From Dehalococcoidia bacterium (GTDB lineage Bacteria; Chloroflexota; Dehalococcoidia; JACQUA01): 22,570 nt of DNA. Within the stretch, counting starts at the first letter, position 1. Every line of letters begins with the position of its first letter. Made by a program: the position numbers and the translations under genes. This document shows, one piece after another, positions 8,104-16,352 of the stretch. The DNA lies in NCBI GenBank assembly GCA_030689845.1, contig JAUYHV010000224.1, forward strand, positions 1 through 22,570, given 5' to 3'. The notes under the pieces are model-generated. The model saw only the letters and a program-made list of their open reading frames with translations. It did no database searches and was not told the DNA's origin.

Positions 8104-8133
8104 TTCTTGTTGTTGCAACTGGCTTAATATAAT
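8104..8133 (+). promoter_or_regulatory. Candidate promoter of the nitrilase gene
   Basis: A perfect TATAAT lies at 8128-8133; the best -35 is TTCTTG at 8104-8109 with an 18-nt spacer, which is weak. The start codon at 8156 is only about 15 nt beyond the expected start of transcription, so the leader would be short. Confidence 0.4.
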
Positions 8134-8155
8134 ACAAATCAGTCAGGAGGCTGCC

Positions 8156-9214
8156 ATGGAAGGTGATTATTCCAAGCTTAAGGTCGCTGCCGTGCAGGCG
8201 TCGCCGGTTTTCCTTGACAGGGAAGCTACCGTGGAGAAAGCCTGCCGGCTTATCAGGCAAGTCGGCTCAGAGGGAGCCGACCTGGCGGTATTTCCAGAAA
8301 GCTTTATTCCGGCTTATCCCGAATGGTTGAGATTTTATCCCTACGGCCACCCGGTTTGCACCCGCATGGGTAAAGAGCTTTTTAAAAATTCAGTAGAAAT
8401 CCCGGGTCCCGATACCGACAGGTTGTGCCAGGCAGCCTGGGAAGCGAACACCTACGTGGTAATGGGGCTCAATGAAAGAAGGCGGGGGATGGCGGGAACG
8501 CTGTACAACAGCATGCTTTTCATAGGCAGGGACGGAACTCTGCTGGGCAGCAGGCAGAAACTGATGCCCACGCAGACTGAAAGGCTGGTCCACGGGCTGG
8601 GAGATGGGGCAGGACTAAGAACATTTCCTACGGAATATGGCCCCCTGGGGGGCCTGATGTGCTGTGAAAACGGCAATCCCCTGTTCCGTTTTGCCCTGGT
8701 CTGCCAGGGAGAGGCGCTCCATGCGGCTAACTGGCCTGCCTTTGCCGTGCCGGGGCGCAGCAGGGAACTACAGGAGGCCATGCTTATCCGTATGAGGAAC
8801 TGTGCCTGGGAGGGACAGGTTTTCGTCATAAGCTCGGCGGCAATGTTCACCGAAGAGATGGCCGACGTACTGGAAGTAAGCAGGGAAGTGCGCCAGAAAA
8901 TAGACTCCTGGGGGGGTAAATCCGCCATCATCGGACCCAAGGGACAGTACCTGGCGGGACCGGCCGACGAGGGAGAGACTATCCTTTATGCCGATATTGA
9001 CCTGGAGGAGATTCTGGATGCACGGCTGAATACGGACTATACCGGCCACTATGGCCGCTTCGATGTCGCCTCCCTGAATTTGAACCAGTCGCCGTACCGG
9101 CCGGTGCATTACAATTCTCCGGTTTTCCAGGCCGCCCGCAAAACCCCGCCAACAGGGCAATCACAGGGGATTGCCCCTACGGGGAATGCCGGATGCGAGA
9201 ATGGTCAATCGTAG
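8156..9214 (+). CDS. Nitrilase / carbon-nitrogen hydrolase
   Basis: A 352-aa protein of the nitrilase superfamily, which hydrolyses nitriles to carboxylic acids plus ammonia (or related C-N bonds). The Glu-Lys-Cys triad is visible: Glu48 in FPESFIP, Lys135 in SRQKLMPT, and Cys169 in LMCCEN, where most true nitrilases have C-W-E-N. Length and the PAYPEW and HAANWPAF segments favour branch 1 (nitrilase, cyanide dihydratase) over amidases. ATG 8156 has GGAGG 5 nt upstream. The gene may feed carboxylic acids into the surrounding metabolism. Oddity: roughly the last 20 residues are encoded by a REP-like repeat starting at 9155, and the TAG stop at 9212 is part of the repeat word GTAGGGGCAGGC, so the natural C terminus has been replaced or extended by repeat DNA. 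Confidence 0.9.
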   Translation: MEGDYSKLKVAAVQASPVFLDREATVEKACRLIRQVGSEGADLAVFPESFIPAYPEWLRFYPYGHPVCTRMGKELFKNSVEIPGPDTDRLCQAAWEANTYVVMGLNERRRGMAGTLYNSMLFIGRDGTLLGSRQKLMPTQTERLVHGLGDGAGLRTFPTEYGPLGGLMCCENGNPLFRFALVCQGEALHAANWPAFAVPGRSRELQEAMLIRMRNCAWEGQVFVISSAAMFTEEMADVLEVSREVRQKIDSWGGKSAIIGPKGQYLAGPADEGETILYADIDLEEILDARLNTDYTGHYGRFDVASLNLNQSPYRPVHYNSPVFQAARKTPPTGQSQGIAPTGNAGCENGQS

Positions 9215-9237
9215 GGGCAGGCCTCCGTGCCTGCTCC
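9155..9237. repeat. REP-like palindromic repeats upstream of the RAYT
   Basis: GGGCAATC (9155-9162) pairs with GATTGCCC (9169-9176), followed by CCTACGGGG. At 9211-9237 comes GTAGGGGCAGGC, a short loop and GTGCCTGC. The same words recur at 9545-9648 and 9915-10018, so REP-like units lie on both sides of and inside the RAYT gene. The unit overlaps the end of the nitrilase gene. Confidence 0.8.
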
Positions 9238-9286
9238 TAAATCCCCCCGACGGGCAATCAATGTCCCGGGCAAAGACGGAACGGTC

Positions 9287-9912
9287 ATGAATGCGTTTGA
9301 CCATAAAACCAGACGCCGTTCCATACGGCTTAAAAATTATGATTATTCTCAACCCGGAGCGTATTTTGTTACTATATGCTCGCAGAACCGGCGATGTCTG
9401 TTCGGGGAAAATAAAAATGCCGAAATTATCTTGAACGATGCGGGACGAATGATTACCAACATTTGGCATCAAATACCCGCCTATTATCCAGGTAATGACA
9501 TTGGTGAATTTGTGGTTATGCCGAATCATATTCATGGCATAATTTTCGTAGGGGCAGGCCCCCGTGCCTGCCCTGAAAGGTGGTAACCTGCCCTGAAAGA
9601 GGGCAACCACTCCGTTCCGAGAGCCTTCGGCGGGGGGTTGCCCCTACGGGGCCAACGGGACAGGGGGTTGTTGCGCGGTTGTCATTGCCGGATATTGTTC
9701 ATCGGTTTAAGACCATGACGACGAAACAATATGCGGATGGTGTAAAACAAAGGGGTTGGCAGGCATTTTCAGGAAAAATGTGGCAACGCAATTATTTTGA
9801 ACGGGTTATCCGCGATGAAAATGAATTAAATGAGGCCAGGCAGTACATTCTATCCAATCCCATGAAATGGGCATTAGACCTGGAAAATCCTGAATGCAGG
9901 AAATTGGCATAA
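9287..9912 (+). pseudogene. REP-associated tyrosine transposase (IS200-like, RAYT), frameshifted
   Basis: The gene is read in two frames. The first part, from ATG 9287, carries the N-terminal fold and the HUH motif in MPNHIHG (His81, His83), then stops at 9584-9586 inside a REP-like repeat. The second part continues in another frame and ends at 9912 with the conserved tail including GWQAFSGKMWQRNYFERVI, whose Tyr is the likely catalytic residue. A 20-bp tandem duplication (9567-9586 and 9587-9606, three mismatches) lies exactly at the break. Removing one unit joins both frames into a 201-codon protein, the normal size for a RAYT. In the intact form the repeat was read as an in-frame linker (VGAGPRACPERGQPLR). 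RAYTs are single-strand transposases thought to move REP hairpins. As it stands the gene is probably inactive unless frameshifting rescues it. Confidence 0.85.
9536..9648. repeat. REP-like repeat, copy A (inside the RAYT gene)
   Basis: This 113-bp unit is repeated at 9906-10018, exactly 370 bp away, with only two differences that I can find (9544/9914 and 9641/10011). It contains the hairpin GGGCAGGC/GCCTGCCC, a 20-bp tandem duplication (9567-9606), and an end word GGTTGCCCCTACG that is the inverse of the upstream GTAGGGG. It doubles as the variable linker of the transposase. Confidence 0.88.
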
Positions 9913-10018
9913 TCTTCGTAGGGGCAGGCCCCCGTGCCTGCCCTGAAAGGTGGTAACCTGCCCTGAAAGAGGGCAACCACTCCGTTCCGAGAGCCTTCGG
10001 CGGGGGGTTGTCCCTACG
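9906..10018. repeat. REP-like repeat, copy B (after the RAYT gene)
   Basis: Near-identical to copy A, including the same 20-bp internal duplication and the 8-base lead-in GGCATAAT. In copy A the lead-in encodes part of the HUH motif region; here it provides the RAYT stop codon (TAA 9910-9912). Confidence 0.88.
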
Positions 10019-10088
10019 TGTTGAGCGTGGTGCCGTTTAGAGGCGGGAATCAATCAGGTGAGGGCGCGGTTGAATAAAGACGGCTACC

Positions 10089-11093
10089 TTACCGCAGGCG
10101 TTCCCCTCTGCCTATCTGTGTTTTTCCCCTGCGGTATTTCTCGACGTAATTGTTGAAGTTCCATGTTGAGAAGAACTTCTCCCCTGCCTGCCTGCCGGAT
10201 GCATACAGGGCCTCGCTCTTTTCCCGGGTGATATTGAATTCCGTCGTCCCGACTCCGAGGGTAGGGATGGGAATGGTGCGGACAAAATTCTCGTCCTTGA
10301 TATAACGGGCGTCATGGGCCCCCATCATGGTGGAGAACATGGCGGCAAGCATACTGACGGGACCACGGATATCATGGGGAGTCTGCTGCTCCTCCTCGGG
10401 CTCCACAAGCTTGAACCCGATGGTGGGCCATTCCGGAGCAGCGCCTTCCGAGTCGAACAGCCACACAGGGAAATTGCTCAGTATGCCCCCGTCAACAATA
10501 TAGCTCTGTTGATTTGTGACGGAATTTTTCAACCTGACGGGTTCAAAGAAAAAGGGTATGCTCATGCTCATCCTGACCGCATCAGCCACATCGAGGTCTT
10601 CCGGCCTTGTGCCGTAACCTGCTATGTCCTGGGGTAAGACCAGCATCCGGCCGAGGGAAATGTCCGAGGCAATTACCCTGAGCTTGAAACGGTATTTTTC
10701 GTCCTCTTTGTATTTGTCAACGATGAGGTCGCCGAAGGTTTTCACGTTCTTTTTTAACAGCAGACTTCTTATCCAACCCTCGAAGAAATTTCCCTCGTAT
10801 ATGCCTTTTTCGAAAATAAGACTCACCAGGGGACCTGCCAGGGGTATCCTGTCTATGAGGCCGGCGTCTTTGAAATTATTGTAGTCCAGTTCCTGCATTA
10901 TTCCCTTCAACTCGAGGCCGCTGTAACCGGCGGCCAGCAGGGCGGCAACTATAGCCCCCGCTGAAGTTCCGGCAACGTTTTCCCAGCGGTAACCCTTTTC
11001 TTCAGCCACGGCAATCGCTCCGGCCAGACCGATTCCCTTCACCCCGCCGCCTTCGAATACCGCGTCGGCTGGATATCTGTTTGCTTCATTCAT
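10089..11093 (-). CDS. Patatin-like phospholipase
   Basis: A 334-aa cytoplasmic serine acyl-hydrolase of the patatin family, acting on lipid esters. The oxyanion-hole motif EGGGVKGIG (14-22), the nucleophile elbow G-T-S44-A-G, and the catalytic Asp201 in VDGG are all present, so the Ser-Asp dyad is intact. No signal peptide is seen. The start was set at ATG 11093 because GGAGG lies 8 nt before it; an ATG at 11108 would place that Shine-Dalgarno inside the gene. An extended -10 (11137-11145) gives a short leader. It stands alone, with the RAYT repeats on one side and palindromic repeats on the other; natural substrate unknown. Confidence 0.92.
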   Translation of the reverse strand: MNEANRYPADAVFEGGGVKGIGLAGAIAVAEEKGYRWENVAGTSAGAIVAALLAAGYSGLELKGIMQELDYNNFKDAGLIDRIPLAGPLVSLIFEKGIYEGNFFEGWIRSLLLKKNVKTFGDLIVDKYKEDEKYRFKLRVIASDISLGRMLVLPQDIAGYGTRPEDLDVADAVRMSMSIPFFFEPVRLKNSVTNQQSYIVDGGILSNFPVWLFDSEGAAPEWPTIGFKLVEPEEEQQTPHDIRGPVSMLAAMFSTMMGAHDARYIKDENFVRTIPIPTLGVGTTEFNITREKSEALYASGRQAGEKFFSTWNFNNYVEKYRRGKTQIGRGERLR

Positions 11094-11136
11094 ATTAGCT
11101 ACCTCCATCCGGGCAGGACTTTGCCCTTTTTATGAA

Positions 11137-11145
11137 ATTATAGCA
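11137..11145 (-). promoter_or_regulatory. Extended -10 promoter of the patatin gene
   Basis: TGCTATAAT on the minus strand (11145-11137), the same extended -10 as for the HEPN-like gene at 1572-1580. No good -35 is visible. It lies about 44 nt upstream of ATG 11093. Confidence 0.45.
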
Positions 11146-11196
11146 CCGGAGGCAAATATGAATCTTTCAAGGCTCCTCCGAAAATAGCCTTCTATA

Positions 11197-11267
11197 AACT
11201 GCCATTCCGGCCTCCGAGCCGGAATCCAGGAGAGTTCTCGAATTGACCCGGCGTTCCTGGATTCCCG
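11197..11267. repeat. ATTCC...GGAATCCAG hairpin-family repeats
   Basis: ATTCCGGC (11200-11207) pairs with GCCGGAAT (11217 on), followed by CCAGGA. GGAATCCAGGA (11221-11231) is also perfectly inverted as TCCTGGATTCC at 11255-11265. This is the repeat family that brackets the GIY-YIG gene at 17307-17612, with GGC/GCC in the variable stem. Confidence 0.7.
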
Positions 11268-11356
11268 CGAAGCTCATAAAAGCGCTTTCAAATCCCCCTT
11301 CATCCCCCTTTACTAAAGGGGGATTAAGGGGTATTTTGTGGCGTTTCGCGGATGGC
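11261..11356. repeat. Palindromic C5/G5 repeat, copy 2
   Basis: Outer arms TTCCCGCGAA (left) and TTTCGCGGAT (right) enclose CCCCCTTTACTAAAGGGGG. The left arm (ATAAAAGCGCTTTCAAAT) is the reverse complement of the right arm of copy 3 (21836-21963), and the right arm is the reverse complement of the left arm of copy 1. This shows the three are one family with interchangeable arms. Confidence 0.8.
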
Positions 11357-11603
11357 TTCATTAATAAAAGTAAAATCACGCGAATAGGGCAGTGATACTT
11401 CTGTATTTGATTAAACCTGCCGCTGAATATATAATTATGTTTTTGCCGGAATCTAACAAAACTTAAAGAAACCCGCCGCAGATAACCAGCCTCTCTAAAA
11501 AAGCCAGTTACTAATCGCCAGGCCGTGGAACTTGTTTTTGCCGCTGCCGGAAGAAAGTTAAAGTAAAAATGTGCCGGACAAAAATTATTATTGAAAATAT
11601 TTC

Positions 11604-11636
11604 CCCGGGCCCGGGTGCAAAAGGAGACAATCAATC
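11604..11636 (+). promoter_or_regulatory. Palindrome and ribosome binding site preceding a non-standard start
   Basis: A perfect 12-bp palindrome CCCGGGCCCGGG (11604-11615) lies 3-5 nt before AAAAGGAG (11619-11626). Seven nucleotides after the Shine-Dalgarno is ATC (11634-11636), in frame with the exporter. There is no ATG, GTG, TTG or CTG in this frame from the upstream stop (11592) to 11715. The palindrome may be an operator or hairpin controlling translation. Confidence 0.55.
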
Positions 11637-13241
11637 AAACCAAATATTAGCTCCAAATCGTCCTTTATAAATACCCTTTCGAAAAAACAGGTAAAGATCT
11701 CGTTCATCGGGGTAATGTTGACCATGTTTCTGGCCTCGCTGGACCAGACGGTGGTGGGGACTGCCACGCCCCGGATAGTTACCGACCTGGGAGGATTCAG
11801 TCAGTACACCTGGATAACCTCGGCTTACATTATTGCCTCGGCTATAAGCGTGCTTGTAACGGGGAAATTGACGGACATGTACGGGCGTAAATATTTCTTC
11901 GTGGCCGGAATCGGACTATTCATCCTGGCTTCCCTTTTTTGTGGTCTTAGCAATACCATAACTCACATAATAATATTCCGGGGAGTTCAGGGATTAGCAG
12001 CGGGAATGATGATGGCCAATTCCTTCACTATTATCGGGGACCTGTTCCCTCCTTCCGAAAGGGCCAAGTACCAGGGGTTCATGTCGGGTATTTTCGGGAT
12101 TTCATCGGTTATCGGTCCTGCCCTCGGGGGTTTTATTACGGATGCGCTCTCGTGGCACTGGATATTTTTTATCAATATTCCCCTCGGGATTGTAATCGTT
12201 ACAGTAATAATGCTGTTTTTCCCCAATTTCAGGCCGGATAATCTTAAACACAGCGTGGATTACGCGGGCCTGACGGTGCTGGTGTTTGCCGTTTTGCCTG
12301 CCATGCTGTCCCTGTCCCAGGGAGGCGTTGAATACCCCTGGATGTCAATTCAAATAATGGGGATGCTCGGTTTTTCCCTGTTGATGTTAGCGGTATTCGT
12401 ATTAATCGAACGAAAAAGCAAGGAACCCATTATTCCGTTGTGGTTTTTCAAAAACAGGATCCTTGGAGTTTCCTTTATTGTAATGGTGCTGACGGCTTTC
12501 GGCATGTTCGGGACCATAATATTTATCCCCCTGTTTTTCCAAAATGTGATGGGCGCATCCCCCACAGCCAGCGGGACGATGTTAAGCCCGATGATGCTTG
12601 GCGCGGTAGCCGGCAGCATCATCTCGGGGCAACTGCTTTCCCGGGCCGGAGGCCACTATAGGCTCCAGGGGGCTTTAGGGATACTTATAATTACCATCGG
12701 TATGGTGCTGCTTTCGAGCATGTCGGTAGCAACAGGTTTTACCCGGGCTATTGTTTTTATAACCATTACCGGGTTTGGTCTTGGAATAACCATGCCTCTT
12801 TATACCATTGCAGTCCAGAACGCCGTGCCTTACAAATATCTCGGAGCCGTGACATCCCTGGCCTCATTCTCCCGCCCTTTGGGCGGTTCCATAGGTTTAG
12901 CTGTTATGGGCGCGGTGATGAACAGGCGCCTCGCTGCTGAATTCAATGCCAATATTCCCTCAGCCATTAAGTCAATAAATTTACCTGAGCAACTGGCCCT
13001 TCTCTTGAGGGACAAGCCCCAATCATTTATCAACGCCGGGATGCAGGCCCAGCTAAAAAACATCCTTGGGCAATTAAGCCCCCAGGGTGCGGACCTGTTC
13101 AACCAGGTATTGGAAACCCTGCGCCATGCCCTGAGTTCGGCTATATCGGAGGTTTTCCTTGTGGCGGCCGTAGTGCTGGCAGCCGCTTTTGTAGCAAATC
13201 TGTTTATCAAGGAAATTCCGCTACGCAAGAAGAATGTGTAG
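11634..13241 (+). CDS. MFS drug/proton antiporter, DHA2 (EmrB/QacA) family
   Basis: An integral membrane exporter with about 14 predicted helices. It carries LDQTVVGTATPRI after helix 1 (DHA2 motif D1), GKLTDMYGRKYF (motif A, loop 2-3), the helix 5 antiporter motif (SSVIGPALGGF, motif C), and a large hydrophobic second half ending in a short basic tail. It probably expels a toxic organic compound using the proton gradient. The first conventional start, ATG 11715, would cut helix 1 in half. Translation upstream gives a family-typical N terminus (LSKKQVKISFIGVML) and a strong ribosome binding site 7 nt before ATC 11634, so I place the start there. ATC starts are very rare; a mutated ATG or a sequence error is possible. 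No regulator gene is adjacent. The gene ends 30 nt from the convergent cbiA. Confidence 0.9.
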   Translation: MKPNISSKSSFINTLSKKQVKISFIGVMLTMFLASLDQTVVGTATPRIVTDLGGFSQYTWITSAYIIASAISVLVTGKLTDMYGRKYFFVAGIGLFILASLFCGLSNTITHIIIFRGVQGLAAGMMMANSFTIIGDLFPPSERAKYQGFMSGIFGISSVIGPALGGFITDALSWHWIFFINIPLGIVIVTVIMLFFPNFRPDNLKHSVDYAGLTVLVFAVLPAMLSLSQGGVEYPWMSIQIMGMLGFSLLMLAVFVLIERKSKEPIIPLWFFKNRILGVSFIVMVLTAFGMFGTIIFIPLFFQNVMGASPTASGTMLSPMMLGAVAGSIISGQLLSRAGGHYRLQGALGILIITIGMVLLSSMSVATGFTRAIVFITITGFGLGITMPLYTIAVQNAVPYKYLGAVTSLASFSRPLGGSIGLAVMGAVMNRRLAAEFNANIPSAIKSINLPEQLALLLRDKPQSFINAGMQAQLKNILGQLSPQGADLFNQVLETLRHALSSAISEVFLVAAVVLAAAFVANLFIKEIPLRKKNV

Positions 13242-13271
13242 GCCGGACAGGGTTTTTTCACACCGGACCGG

Positions 13272-14660
13272 TTAACGGTTCCCGGCACACCAGGAAACGA
13301 AGTTAGAAGCGATGGCATGGTGGGTGGCGAAGTGGAGATGGATATATGAAGCGATGGTGCGTTGGACAAGGTACCCTTCCGCCCTGGCATCCGGTTCCAG
13401 GACTTTCCATGCCGACCTGGCCGTGGGGTCGGGTTGAACCAGGGAAGAATAGTGGAATTCATGGCCCCGGATTACATCGTTTGAGTTTACAAGGGGGTTA
13501 CCCGGCTGCCCCTCAATGCTGACGTAAGCAAGCCTCAAACGGCCTCCGGCAATCTCGGACCATCCCGGCACCAGCCCCACCATGGGATGTTTATTGCCCT
13601 GGAAATCCGTCAGTCCTCCCGCCAGGTACATCAGCCCCCCGCATTCGGCATAAACTGCCATTCCGTTAAGCCCTGCCTGTTTAACGCAGCGGCGCATGAG
13701 CTCGTTTTTTGACAGTTGCCCGGCGTAAAGTTCCGGGAAACCGCCCCCAAAATATAGCCCCTGCACTCCGGCTGGTAAATTCTCGTCCCGCAAAGGGCTG
13801 AAGGCGGCCAGTTCTGCCCCGTGGGCCTCCAGGAGGTCGAGGTTATCCCGGTAGTAAAAGCTGAATGCCTCGTCCATGGCGACCCCGATTTTTGTACGTA
13901 CGGATACCGGCTTTGACGGGAAAACTCCCGGTTTAACGGCGGGCAAAAGCGGAGCCGCACTGGCAATCTCGCGGACCCTGTCCACATCCACACAGGCAGA
14001 AATTTTTTCCCTTATACGGTGCAATATATTTTCCAGCTCTTGTTCCTCGGCTACCGGGACCAGGCCGAGGTGGCGCTCGGGGAGCTTCAATTCCCCGGAC
14101 CGGGGCAAATGACCGAGAACGGGAACGCCGGTATTCTGCTCGACGGCTTCTTTAACCCACTGCCAGTGTCTTTCACTGCCGGCATTGTTCAGGATAACTC
14201 CTTTAATGTCCAGTGCCGGGTCGAAATGGAGGCATCCCAGCACCGAAGCAGCCGCGCTGCGGCTTTGCCTTGCGATATCCAGCACGAGGATTACGGGTGT
14301 TTTCAGTATTTTGGCGACTTCGGCGGAGCTGCCTCTGTCGTCGGCGCCGCTATGCCCGTCAAACAGTCCCATCACACCTTCGATGACGGCGATATCGGAG
14401 CTGCCAGAGCTGCGCATGAACAGTTCCCGCACTGTTTCATGGCTTAACATCCAACTGTCCAGGTTTCGCGAAGGCCTCCCCGTTGCCAGGGTATGGTAGC
14501 CCGGGTCTATGTAATCAGGCCCCACCTTGTACCCCTGGACTTTTAATCCCGTGTGCCGAAGGGCAGCCATAATGCCGCTGGATACCGTGGTCTTGCCGCA
14601 GCCTGAACTCAGGCCGGCGATGAGCACTCGCGGCAGGTTAACTCGTTTTTTATTGACCAT
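13272..14660 (-). CDS. cbiA: Cobyrinic acid a,c-diamide synthase
   Basis: A 462-aa cytoplasmic glutamine- and ATP-dependent amidotransferase that amidates the a and c carboxylates of cobyrinic acid in vitamin B12 synthesis. The N-terminal DTBS/MinD-like domain has the P-loop GLSSGCGKTT (16-25), GPDYIDPGYH, NLDSWM and EGVMGLFDG. The C-terminal class I glutaminase-like domain has the nucleophile Cys340 in YAECGG and the HEFHYS segment. Full length and intact. ATG 14660 was chosen, with AAGGTG about 9 nt upstream; a GTG at 14672 has no proper site. It follows cobQ by about 168 nt on the same strand and is probably part of the same operon. The intervening gap shows no clear promoter. Confidence 0.94.
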   Translation of the reverse strand: MVNKKRVNLPRVLIAGLSSGCGKTTVSSGIMAALRHTGLKVQGYKVGPDYIDPGYHTLATGRPSRNLDSWMLSHETVRELFMRSSGSSDIAVIEGVMGLFDGHSGADDRGSSAEVAKILKTPVILVLDIARQSRSAAASVLGCLHFDPALDIKGVILNNAGSERHWQWVKEAVEQNTGVPVLGHLPRSGELKLPERHLGLVPVAEEQELENILHRIREKISACVDVDRVREIASAAPLLPAVKPGVFPSKPVSVRTKIGVAMDEAFSFYYRDNLDLLEAHGAELAAFSPLRDENLPAGVQGLYFGGGFPELYAGQLSKNELMRRCVKQAGLNGMAVYAECGGLMYLAGGLTDFQGNKHPMVGLVPGWSEIAGGRLRLAYVSIEGQPGNPLVNSNDVIRGHEFHYSSLVQPDPTARSAWKVLEPDARAEGYLVQRTIASYIHLHFATHHAIASNFVSWCAGNR

Positions 14661-14828
14661 CTTCTTTATCACCTTATTATATGTAGTTTTTTACACGCCT
14701 GTAAAATTTGTCGGGATATGTAGATAAATACGCTCTTAAACAAACTGTTGAGGGGCCATATATTCCGGGCCATGTCGGAACGCAACGAGCCGATGTTATA
14801 GCGATTCTACCCCGTGCATTTCCGGTTG

Positions 14829-16352
14829 TTATAGAGGGCAGGAATCAAGTATTTCATAAATCAGTGGCAAGTTCAGGCTTTTCCGCAGTTCCATAGCTAA
14901 CCTGTCGTAGACGTCGTCCCCTGTCAGGAAGGGCCGGCTTTCCACCGGCGGAAGCTGGAAATGCCGGCGCAGCCCTTTCAGAAAATTTTGGCGAAAAGAA
15001 GCATCATCAAAAAAACCGTGTATGTAGGTCCCTACTACCATTCCGTCCTGGTTTAATGCGCCGTCGGGATGTGATTCCGCACTCTCCCGGCCTTTATGGA
15101 CCATGAACGGGACTTCGGAATCCCCTCCAGGGTTGTGGCTATGGCCCATGTGGATCTCGTATCCTTCGAAGGACATTCCCGCTACGTTGGCGAGCAACCC
15201 CTTCGCGGAGACTACCCTGGCATGGACCTGGGTGGTCCGTTTTTCCCTGGTAAATGTCGTTGTTATATCCAGCAGTCCCAGTCCGGCTACCTCTGATTCC
15301 ACTGATTCCACATGCCCGGGGTCAAGAATCCTGGTTCCCAGCATCTGGAATCCGCCGCAAATACCCACGACGGGGGTCCCCTTTTTTCTCCTGTTAATAA
15401 TCTCCCCGGCCAGCCCGGAACTGCGTAAATAATTCAGGTCGGCCACTGTGGTTTTGCTGCCCGGTATTATGATAAGGTGGGGGTTGCCGATTTCGGACAC
15501 CGTTTCCACGTAATAAAGGTTCACGCCGGTCTCCTGCTGCAAGGCCTCGAAATCAGTGGAATTGGAGATCCGGGGCAGGCGGACGACCGCGATGCGCAAA
15601 CTGCCCGCGCTGGTATCCCGCTCCCGTTCACCTAAAAGGGAGTCTTCTTCGGGTATCACAAAACCCCGGAAATAGGGGATGACTCCCAGGACCGGCAACC
15701 CGGTTATTTTTTCGAGCTGTACGAGCCCGGGTTCCAGTATGCTTATATCACCCCGGAATTTATTAATAATCAGTCCCCTGACGAGTTTTTTTTCATCTGG
15801 TTCCAGCAAAGCCAGGGTGCCGACCAGGGAGGCGAAGACGCCGCCCTTATCAATATCCCCAACAAGTAAAACTGGAGCCCGGGCATGAAGGGCAATCCTC
15901 ATGTTGACTATCTCCCTGTCCCTGAGATTGATTTCAGCCGGACTGCCTGCTCCTTCTATGACCACGATTTGATATTCTGCCCGGAGCCTTTCAAGGGCCT
16001 GCACAGCGGTCTTCAATAGTTCCGGGGTATGCTTGTAATAGTCCCTTGCTTGAATTGTCATGGCGGGTTTACCCATGACAACCACCTGCGACCTGGAATC
16101 AGCTTCGGGCTTTATTAGAATGGGGTTCATGTCGACCTGCGGCTCGATGCCGGCTGCCTGGGCCTGGACCACCTGGGCCCTTCCCATTTCTTTACCGTCC
16201 CTGGTGACAAAGGAATTCAAGGCCATGTTCTGGGACTTATAAGGAGACACCCGCCAACCGTCCTGCCTGAAAATACGGCACAATCCGGCGGCGATGACGC
16301 TTTTGCCCACCGAAGACCCCGTACCCTGGACCATTATTACCTTAGCGCTCAA
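14829..16352 (-). CDS. cobQ: Cobyric acid synthase
   Basis: A 507-aa glutamine-dependent amidotransferase (CobQ/CbiP) that adds four amide groups (b, d, e, g) to adenosylcobyrinic a,c-diamide. Visible: the P-loop QGTGSSVGKS (9-18), the PYKSQNMALNS segment, VIEGAGSPAEINL, VGDIDKGGVFAS, and a class I glutaminase domain with Cys332 in GICGG and a His in YIHGFF near the C terminus. The start is TTG 16352, which overlaps the TGA stop of cobU (TTGA), typical of translational coupling; GAGTGAGG lies upstream. CbiP is the alternative name for the anaerobic pathway enzyme, which fits this anaerobic setting. Confidence 0.94.
   Translation of the reverse strand: MSAKVIMVQGTGSSVGKSVIAAGLCRIFRQDGWRVSPYKSQNMALNSFVTRDGKEMGRAQVVQAQAAGIEPQVDMNPILIKPEADSRSQVVVMGKPAMTIQARDYYKHTPELLKTAVQALERLRAEYQIVVIEGAGSPAEINLRDREIVNMRIALHARAPVLLVGDIDKGGVFASLVGTLALLEPDEKKLVRGLIINKFRGDISILEPGLVQLEKITGLPVLGVIPYFRGFVIPEEDSLLGERERDTSAGSLRIAVVRLPRISNSTDFEALQQETGVNLYYVETVSEIGNPHLIIIPGSKTTVADLNYLRSSGLAGEIINRRKKGTPVVGICGGFQMLGTRILDPGHVESVESEVAGLGLLDITTTFTREKRTTQVHARVVSAKGLLANVAGMSFEGYEIHMGHSHNPGGDSEVPFMVHKGRESAESHPDGALNQDGMVVGTYIHGFFDDASFRQNFLKGLRRHFQLPPVESRPFLTGDDVYDRLAMELRKSLNLPLIYEILDSCPL

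Larger units (their letters stand above)
11094..11633. other. Intergenic region with nested repeats
   Basis: The gap between the divergent patatin and exporter genes has no supported gene. It holds the patatin promoter (11137-11145), hairpin-family repeats at 11197-11267, the C5/G5 palindrome at 11261-11356, and a perfect 12-bp palindrome at 11604-11615 just before the exporter's ribosome binding site. Between 11357 and 11600 I see only AT-rich sequence likely to include the exporter promoter. Confidence 0.6.

Noticed and set aside
11167..11634. 155-aa minus-strand frame upstream of the exporter
   Set aside because: Most of it is translated from dispersed repeats (hairpin family and C5/G5 palindrome), and the rest lacks any family features.
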